Shown in pieces: positions 58,940 to 64,000 of a stretch of 64,000 nucleotides of DNA. The translations under genes and the position numbers were made by a program. Origin of the DNA: Cellulomonas shaoxiangyii. Its GTDB lineage: Bacteria > Actinomycetota > Actinomycetes > Actinomycetales > Cellulomonadaceae. The DNA is taken from positions 1 to 64,000 of the forward strand of contig NZ_CP039291.1 in NCBI RefSeq assembly GCF_004798685.1, given 5' to 3'. Position 1 is the stretch's first letter. Each line of letters opens with the position of its first letter. The notes below the pieces were generated by a model. It saw only the letters and a program-made list of their open reading frames with translations, made no database searches and was not told the DNA's origin.

Positions 58940-60088
58940 TCAGGCCTCCGTGGTGTTCCCGCGGCGACGCAGGATCAGCAGGGCGCCACCGATCCCGACG
59001 GCGCCGACGGCGGCCAGCAGCCCGACGAGCACCGACGTGCCGGTGGCCGCGAGCACCTGGCCGCGGCTGCGCGGGGTGTCGTCGGTGGCCGCGAGGACCT
59101 CCGCACGCTCGGTGACCGAGGGCGACGGCGTCGCGCCGGCGACCGGTGCCTGCGTGGCGGTGGGCTGCGGCGCGGCCGAGACCTCCGCCGTGGGGGTGGG
59201 CGTCGGCGCCGGCGTCTCGTCGTCGACGTCACCGGTCGGCGTGGGCGTGGGGGCCGGCGTGGACGGCGCGGGTGCCGGCGCCGACGGCGACGGCGCGGGG
59301 ACGACCGGCGCGGGTGCGGGGGTGGTCGGCGTCGGCGCGGGCGTCGTCGGCGTCGGGGCCGGCGTGGTGGGCGTGGGCGTCGGCGCCGGGGTGGTAGGCG
59401 TGGGCGTCGGGGCCGGGGTGGTCGGCGTCGGCGTCGGGACGACCGGCGGCACCTCGGTGTCGGGCGCGCACAGCTCGTCCACGTCGATCAGCTCGGCGAC
59501 GTCGTAGTGGCCGTAGTACGCGAGCGTGTTCGCCTTGAAGCCGCCGTCGGGCGGCGTGATGACCGTCGGCACCAGCGACGCGACGTCCACCGGGCGGCCG
59601 GTGCCGTTGCCGACGAGGTCGACCTGCAGCCCGTACGCGTCGGGCTCCTCGCAGACGGCGGCGGCAGCAGCGGCGTCGAGCTCGAGCGGCTTGATCTCGT
59701 ACGTGCTCGGGAGCGTCTTCGACCCCCCGTGGCGCTGGCCGGCGTCCTCGGTCGGCCACGCCCACACGGGGTGGAGGGCGACCCGGTGCTGCTGCGTGCT
59801 GTTGGACCAGCCCGCGCTCCTGGTGGCGTCCTTCTTCACGTAGAGGAAGTAGCCGGTCGCCTTGTCGCACGTGTAGGCGTCCCAGCGGACGGCCTGACCG
59901 GGCTTGATGCCGCAGAGCGCGGGCTTGCCGTTGCCGGGCTTGCCGGGCTCGCCCTTGCCGGGCTTGCCGTGCCAGGTGCTGGCCTGCCGGTGGCGGTCAC
60001 CGTCGCCGGTGGCGGTCGCGGCGGCGGCGGGCGCGACGAGGAGGGCGCCTGCGGTGAGGAGGACGAGGGGGAGGTGGCGACGCTTCAC
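58940..60088 (-). CDS. Secreted, sortase-anchored protein with LAATG signal
   Basis: 382-aa surface protein. Signal peptide (KRRHLPLVLLTAGALLVAPAAAATA), a globular domain (about 55-225, with several Cys and no enzyme motif seen), a long TPTPTPTTPAP-repeat linker (about 230-315), and at the C-terminus LAATG (346-350), a hydrophobic helix and RRR, the classical sorting order. LAATG is the preferred form for class E sortases, one of which is encoded at 33251-34051. GTG 60088 after GGAG. The globular domain has no recognised family, although chitin/peptide-binding surface proteins have similar plans. Confidence 0.85.
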   Translation of the reverse strand: MKRRHLPLVLLTAGALLVAPAAAATATGDGDRHRQASTWHGKPGKGEPGKPGNGKPALCGIKPGQAVRWDAYTCDKATGYFLYVKKDATRSAGWSNSTQQHRVALHPVWAWPTEDAGQRHGGSKTLPSTYEIKPLELDAAAAAAVCEEPDAYGLQVDLVGNGTGRPVDVASLVPTVITPPDGGFKANTLAYYGHYDVAELIDVDELCAPDTEVPPVVPTPTPTTPAPTPTPTTPAPTPTPTTPAPTPTTPAPTPTTPAPAPVVPAPSPSAPAPAPSTPAPTPTPTGDVDDETPAPTPTPTAEVSAAPQPTATQAPVAGATPSPSVTERAEVLAATDDTPRSRGQVLAATGTSVLVGLLAAVGAVGIGGALLILRRRGNTTEA

Positions 60089-60341
60089 GGGGGGTGCTCC
60101 AGAAGACCGTGGGACGGGGGACGGGGGCCGGGGTCGCACGGTCACGCCGTCGGCCGCTCCGGACAATAGGGCGTATTCGGACAACCGTGCAGATCCCACC
60201 GGGAAGTCACCCGAAAGGGTCGCGCAGGATGCGCCGACCGGCGTCTGCGTCGCCGCGCGCTGCCCGCGCGGTCGGAGGTCCCGTGACTGCGCCCCCGCCG
60301 CCCGTTCCGTAGTCTGGAGGCCCGACGTCCGAGGAGGCCGC

Positions 60342-61013
60342 GTGATCGTCGTGACCCCCGCCGGACCCGCCGACGCGGCGGCTGTCACGCTCGTCCTCGC
60401 GGAGGCGTTCGAGGACGACCCGACCCTCGCGACGGTGGTCGGCGGCCCGCCCGGCCCGCCGCGGCGTGCGCGGCTGCGCCACCTGTTCGACGGCATCGTG
60501 CGGTCGGGTCCGCTGGCGGCGGGCACGGTGGACGTCGCCCGGCCGGGCGGTTCGGGGCAGGTCGTCGGCGCCGCCGTGTGGCACGCCCCCGACGCGGCCG
60601 TGGGACTGACGACGCAGCTGCGGCACCTGCCGGCGTTCCTGCGCGTCGACGGCGTGCCCGGTCTGCTGCGCGCGCTGCGGGTGCAGCACGTGCTCGCCGG
60701 CCACCGCCCGGCGCGCGCCCACTGGTACCTGCAGGAGATCGGGGTCACGGGTGCGGCCCGGGGTCTCGGTGTCGGCGCCGCGCTGCTGGACGCGCGCCTG
60801 GCGGCCGTGGACGCGGACGACGCAGCGGCCTACCTCGAGTCGTCGACGCCCCGCAACCGGCGCCTGTACCGGCGGCACGGGTTCGTCGAGACCGCGCCGG
60901 TGCCGGGCCTGCGCGGGGCCGCGCCCGTGGGCATGTGGCGCCCGCCGGCGTCCGAGCGCGCGCCGGGCGTCACCGGCCCGTCGGACGCGGCCGGCACGCC
61001 CGACGCCGCCTGA
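60342..61013 (+). CDS. GNAT family N-acetyltransferase
   Basis: 223-aa acetyltransferase. Acetyl-CoA-binding segment is HWYLQEIGVTGAARGLGVGAALL near residue 125, followed by AAYLESSTPRNRRLYRRHGFVE, both classical for GNAT. The C-terminal 25 residues are Pro/Ala-rich. GTG 60342 is preceded by GAGGAGG at 60331-60337. Substrate unknown. Confidence 0.88.
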   Translation: MIVVTPAGPADAAAVTLVLAEAFEDDPTLATVVGGPPGPPRRARLRHLFDGIVRSGPLAAGTVDVARPGGSGQVVGAAVWHAPDAAVGLTTQLRHLPAFLRVDGVPGLLRALRVQHVLAGHRPARAHWYLQEIGVTGAARGLGVGAALLDARLAAVDADDAAAYLESSTPRNRRLYRRHGFVETAPVPGLRGAAPVGMWRPPASERAPGVTGPSDAAGTPDAA

Positions 61014-61134
61014 CGCACGCACCCGGCCGGTGCGCGGTGCAGGCCGCCCTCCGCTCGCCGTCGGCGAAAACCCTTGGCGTCGGCGCCGCGGAGTCGTACG
61101 GTCGTCGGCACACGGGAAGGAGGTGGTCCGAGAC

Positions 61135-61173
61135 ATGAAGTCTTCTTGGACGCGTGAGGTGACTGCCAGCTAG
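61135..61173 (+). CDS. Short leader ORF upstream of map (MKSSWTREVTAS)
   Basis: 12-codon ORF, ATG 61135 to TAG 61171-61173, directly after a very strong ribosome site (GGAAGGAGG at 61115-61123). A good Shine-Dalgarno in front of such a short frame suggests it is translated as a leader peptide. About 230 nt of leader RNA follow before map; they contain GC-rich inverted segments (for example GCCCGTGGG near 61266 with CCCACGGGC near 61323) that could form alternative stems. Control of map by attenuation is an inference. Confidence 0.4.
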   Translation: MKSSWTREVTAS

Positions 61174-61403
61174 TCGCCCGAGGCATCGGACGGACTCCGA
61201 GGTCCGCCCGCACCCCGCCAGGACCCCCTGGCCGGGCGGCGAGCGAATCCCCGGCAGTCACCGCAGCCCGTGGGTGCCGCGACATCGTCCATCGCGGCGG
61301 GGTCCTCCTCCTGGAGGGCCCGCCCCACGGGCTGTTGCCTGCCCGCGCACGGGCTGCGTCCCCCCGGCGGCACGCACCGACGGGCGGGTGAGAAGGTGGG
61401 ACC
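61174..61403 (+). promoter_or_regulatory. map leader region
   Basis: The gap of 230 bp between the leader ORF and map. Besides the inverted GCCCGTGGG/CCCACGGGC pair (61266-61274 and 61323-61331) I see GGAGG near 61311 and AAGGTGGG at 61393-61400, the latter acting as ribosome site for GTG 61404. I found no gene here. Whether this RNA folds as a riboswitch or attenuator cannot be read from the sequence alone. Confidence 0.35.
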
Positions 61404-62168
61404 GTGCCCCTGAAGAAGCCCGCCGAGATCCAGGAGATGCGGCCCGCCGGCCGCTTCGTCGCACACGTGCTGTCCTCCCTGCGCGAGCACGCGCGCCTCG
61501 GCATGACGACGAAGGACCTGGACGCGCACGCGCACGGCCTCATCGACGAGGCCGGCGCCCGCTCGGTCTACCTGGGCTACCACCCGAGCTTCGGCGCGAT
61601 GCCGTACCCGGGTGTGCTGTGCACGTCCGTCAACGACCACGCGCTGCACGGCCTGCCGTCCGACCGCGTGCTCGAGGACGGCGACGTGCTGAGCATCGAC
61701 TTCGCGGCCGAGCTGAACGGCTGGGTGTGCGACTCCGCGCTGACGTTCCAGCTGGGTACGCAGACGCCGGAGGCGCAGCGCCTCATCGCCACGACCGAGC
61801 AGGCGCTCGACGCCGGCGTCGCGGCCGCGCTCGCGGGCGGCCGCATGGGCGACGTGTCCGCGGCGATCGGCCGGATCGGGCGCGACGCCGGGTACGGCAT
61901 CAACGGCGACTTCGGCGGCCACGGCGTCGGCCGCACCATGCACGAGGACCCGCACGTGCCGAACCTGGGCCGGCGCGGCACGGGCGAGCGGCTCAAGCCG
62001 GGCCTGGTCATCGCGATCGAGCCGTGGTTCATGGCCGGTGGCGACGGGTACGAGGTCGACGACGACGGCTGGACGATCCGCACCGCCGACGGCTCGCTCG
62101 CGGCGCACGCCGAGCACACGGTCGCGGTGACGAGGGACGGCCCGGTCGTCCTGACCGCGCGCGACTGA
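61404..62168 (+). CDS. map: Methionine aminopeptidase type I
   Basis: Removes the initiator methionine from new proteins. 254 aa, type Ib-like length. The five metal ligands are present: Asp in SIDFAAELNGW and CDSAL, His in GGHGVGRTMHEDP, Glu in IEPWFMAGG and in AEHTVAV. Also CTSVNDHALHGLP as substrate pocket. GTG 61404. A second map paralogue commonly lies in the ribosomal region of actinobacteria, so this may be the extra copy. Confidence 0.93.
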   Translation: MPLKKPAEIQEMRPAGRFVAHVLSSLREHARLGMTTKDLDAHAHGLIDEAGARSVYLGYHPSFGAMPYPGVLCTSVNDHALHGLPSDRVLEDGDVLSIDFAAELNGWVCDSALTFQLGTQTPEAQRLIATTEQALDAGVAAALAGGRMGDVSAAIGRIGRDAGYGINGDFGGHGVGRTMHEDPHVPNLGRRGTGERLKPGLVIAIEPWFMAGGDGYEVDDDGWTIRTADGSLAAHAEHTVAVTRDGPVVLTARD

Positions 62169-62178
62169 CGCCGGGCCG

Positions 62179-62997
62179 CTAGTCGGACGCCAGCACCGCG
62201 CGCAGGCGGTCCGTGAACGCCTCCGGCTGCTCGAGGAACCCGGTGTGCTCGCCGGGGAACGCCGTCAGCGGGACGCCGAGCCGGTCGGCCAGCGCGGCCG
62301 AGGTGGCCGCCGTCTCGAGCGCACCGGAGTCCACGCCCAGCCCCACGACGACCCTGCCGGCCCCCGCGCGGACCGCGGCGACGTCGGGCACCCACGTCGT
62401 GGTCCACGTGAGCTCGTGCAGGAAGAAGCGGGCGCCCTCGCGCTCGAGCTGCTCGTCGTCGCCGGTCGCGGGCGGGCCGGCGGCGTCGTCGTCCCACCCT
62501 GCGGCGCCCATGAACGCCCCCCAGGCGGCCGCGGCGCCGTGCGCGCGGAACGTCTCGACCACGAGCGCCGTGCGGGCGTGGTGCGCGGCGGCGTCGGGCA
62601 GGAGGTCCAGCAGGGGCGGCTCGTGCGCCACGAGCGTGCCGACGCGTCCCGGGTGGCCCTGCGCGAGCGCGAGCGCGGTGACCGCGCCGCCGCTCGAGCC
62701 GAGGACGTCGGCCGTGCGGGCGCCGAGCGCGTCGAGGACTGCCGCGACGTCGTCGGCCCGCAGCTCGGGGGTGGAGTCCTGCGCGGGGTCGTCGACCGTG
62801 CTGCGGCCGGTGCCGCGCGGGTCGAGCGTGACGACGGTGCGCGCGTCGGCGAGCAGGTCGGCGGCGGCGGCGAACGCGTCGGCGCCCATCGGCGAGCCGA
62901 CGAGCACGAGCACGGGGCCCGCGCCGCGCACCTCGTAGGTGAGGCGGGCGCCGGGGACGTCGAGCGTGCGGACGTCGGTGGTCGCGGTGGCGGTCAT
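62179..62997 (-). CDS. Alpha/beta hydrolase
   Basis: 272-aa hydrolase with nucleophile elbow GSSGGAVTAL (Ser near 101), the oxyanion-side VLVGSPMG, acidic residue near GLGVDSGAL and the His in FPGEHTGFLEQP near the C-terminus. DPRGTGRSTVDD is a typical loop of the family. Substrate unknown. ATG 62997 is one base before the DUF1905 stop, so the two are co-transcribed. Confidence 0.9.
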   Translation of the reverse strand: MTATATTDVRTLDVPGARLTYEVRGAGPVLVLVGSPMGADAFAAAADLLADARTVVTLDPRGTGRSTVDDPAQDSTPELRADDVAAVLDALGARTADVLGSSGGAVTALALAQGHPGRVGTLVAHEPPLLDLLPDAAAHHARTALVVETFRAHGAAAAWGAFMGAAGWDDDAAGPPATGDDEQLEREGARFFLHELTWTTTWVPDVAAVRAGAGRVVVGLGVDSGALETAATSAALADRLGVPLTAFPGEHTGFLEQPEAFTDRLRAVLASD

Positions 62998-62998
62998 G

Positions 62999-63274
62999 TC
63001 AGCTCCGTCGGGTGGTGAGGTGGACGGCGACCTCGTCGCCGGCGGTGTCCTTGCCGATCGCGGTGCGCAGCGCCTTGCGCAGCGGCAGCCAGTGCGGGCC
63101 GCCCCCGGACGGCATGAGCGTCGCCTCGAACGGGTGGCCGTCCAGCGTGCCGCCGACCTTCACGGCCCGGGCCGTGCCGAGCACGTGCTGGGAGTCCGGC
63201 ACGGTGAGGAAGGTGTCGAACGCGCCGCCCTTCTCGAGCGGCGCGGTGAACGCGAGGTCCAGCGGTACGGGCAT
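62999..63274 (-). CDS. DUF1905 protein
   Basis: 91-aa protein of DUF1905 (PF08922), a small barrel of unknown function. Typical features: LDLAFTAPLEKGGAFDTFLTVP, VKVGGTLDGHPFEATLMPSGGG and a C-terminal IGKDTAGDEVAVHL. Transcribed divergently from the TetR gene and probably regulated by it, through the intergenic inverted repeat. Operon with the downstream hydrolase. Confidence 0.85.
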   Translation of the reverse strand: MPVPLDLAFTAPLEKGGAFDTFLTVPDSQHVLGTARAVKVGGTLDGHPFEATLMPSGGGPHWLPLRKALRTAIGKDTAGDEVAVHLTTRRS

Positions 63275-63285
63275 CGTCGCTCCAT

Positions 63286-63324
63286 GTCTACGGCGTGTAC
63301 TTCGCGGATGTCCACACCGTAGAC
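63286..63324. promoter_or_regulatory. Operator-like inverted repeat between DUF1905 gene and tetR
   Basis: GTCTACGGCGTG at 63286-63297 and CACACCGTAGAC at 63313-63324 are reverse complements at 11 of 12 positions, separated by 15 bp. They occupy the 58-bp space between divergent starts (63274 and 63333), the usual place for a TetR-family autoregulatory operator. Each arm may be a separate half-site dimer. Confidence 0.7.
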
Positions 63325-63332
63325 TTGCCCAC

Positions 63333-64000
63333 GTGACGACCGCAAGGGGCAGCTACCACCACGGCGACCTGCACGCGGCGCTGGTCGACGCCGGCGTCGC
63401 GCTCGCCCGCGAGGCCGGCGCCCCCGCCGTCGTCCTGCGCGAGGTCACCCGCCGCGCCGGCGTCACGCCGAGGGCCGCCTACCGCCACTTCGCCGACCGC
63501 GCGGCGCTGCTGGGGGCCGTCGCCCGCGTCTCTCTCGCCGCCATGGCCCGCACGGTCGAGGACCGCCTCGTCGCGGCCGAGGACGGCGCCGCCGCGCTCA
63601 CCGCCGTCGGCGAGGGGTACGTGCGGTTCGCGCTCGACGAGCCCGGCCTCTTCGAGGTCGCGCTGTTCGCGATGGACGACATGGCCGTGGTCGACCACCC
63701 CGAGGCGGCCGGTGCCGGCGGGCGCTCGCCGTACCACCAGCTCCAGGACGCGCTCGCCCGGCTCGTGGCCGAGGGGCGGCTCGACGGTGCGGCCGTCGAG
63801 GGCGCGGCCCTGACCTGCTGGTCCGGCGTCCACGGGTACGCGACGCTCGCCGCGCTCGGCCCGCTGCGGTCGCTGCCACGAGCGCAGCGCGACGCGGGTG
63901 CGGTGGCCGTCGTGGCGCGGCTGGTCGGCGCCGTGGTGAGCACGGGCACGGCGCCGGGCGGCGAGCGTGTCGGCCCTGAGCAGCGCGCACCCGAGCAGGT
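63333..64000 (+). CDS. TetR family transcriptional regulator (partial)
   Basis: At least 222 codons, open to the window end. N-terminal DNA-binding region: YHHGDLHAALVDAGVALAREAGAPAVVLREVTRRAGVTPRAAYRHFADRAALLGAV, the classical TetR helix-turn-helix (VTRRAGVTPRAAYRHF). The helical ligand-binding domain follows (GEGYVRFALDEPGLFEVALFA ... HGYATLAALGPLRSLP). GTG 63333 is used. The gene likely controls the divergent DUF1905-hydrolase pair. The C-terminus is outside the window. Confidence 0.9.
   Translation, partial: MTTARGSYHHGDLHAALVDAGVALAREAGAPAVVLREVTRRAGVTPRAAYRHFADRAALLGAVARVSLAAMARTVEDRLVAAEDGAAALTAVGEGYVRFALDEPGLFEVALFAMDDMAVVDHPEAAGAGGRSPYHQLQDALARLVAEGRLDGAAVEGAALTCWSGVHGYATLAALGPLRSLPRAQRDAGAVAVVARLVGAVVSTGTAPGGERVGPEQRAPEQ

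Noticed and set aside
59229..59450. CRISPR-like repetition in the TP-rich linker of the LAATG gene
   Set aside because: It is codon repetition of a Thr-Pro linker, without spacers.

Overview
This is a high-GC actinobacterial chromosome segment that starts at the replication origin. Gene order dnaA, oriC, dnaN, gnd, recF, dciA-like, gyrB, gyrA, DUF3566 gene, tRNA-Ile, tRNA-Ala, and the later crgA, pabA, pknB, pknA, pbpA, rodA, pstP, fhaB, fhaA block are typical of Actinomycetes. The secreted plant-polymer hydrolases (GH9 cellulase with CBM3/FN3/CBM2, PL1 pectate lyase, GH64 beta-1,3-glucanase with a ricin-type CBM) suggest a Cellulomonas-like soil actinobacterium. This is inference from gene content, not a database match.

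Layout. 1-13.4 kb: replication and topoisomerase block, with oriC between dnaA and dnaN and two tRNAs flanking a DLW-39 micro-gene. 13.4-21.6 kb: an accessory island of visibly lower GC, beginning right after tRNA-Ala with a decayed IS5-type transposase and ending in a tRNA-like relic. It carries a compact operon (Z1-domain ATPase, ParB-like protein, probable PD-(D/E)XK nuclease, 95-aa protein), then a C5-cytosine methyltransferase and a Vsr endonuclease. I regard it as a restriction/anti-phage system of a poorly described architecture. 21.7-26.0 kb: UBP-type zinc finger, cyclic-nucleotide-domain histidine kinase, response regulator fused to a thioredoxin-reductase-like flavoprotein, and a GNAT. 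26.3-30.9 kb: GH9 cellulase with a CebR/CelR-type operator, an Ala-rich membrane protein, and a cyclophilin. 30.9-44.4 kb: rhomboid, a DnaA-box inverted repeat, crgA, DUF881, class E sortase, small membrane protein, pabA, then the cell-envelope kinase/phosphatase operon and tRNA-Leu.

44.4-47.6 kb: a second accessory patch next to tRNA-Leu: a dead IS3-family element with recognisable ends, a pentapeptide-repeat protein and a possible toxin-domain fragment. 47.7-64 kb: pectate lyase, small secreted proteins, AI-2E family exporter, a polyamine-like cluster (membrane-fused spermidine synthase, DUF350, DUF4178, SpeD), GH64 glucanase, beta-propeller protein, a cell-wall-anchored protein whose LAATG signal fits the class E sortase, GNAT, map with a possible leader ORF, a hydrolase, a DUF1905 protein and a TetR regulator running off the window.

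How they connect: replication genes are co-oriented away from oriC with 4-bp overlaps (recF/dciA, gyrA/DUF3566). fhaA to pknB form one minus-strand unit controlling septal and wall synthesis by Ser/Thr phosphorylation. The hydrolases sit singly, each with its own operator-like palindrome or terminator. Several intergenic gaps hold long perfect hairpins acting as terminators.
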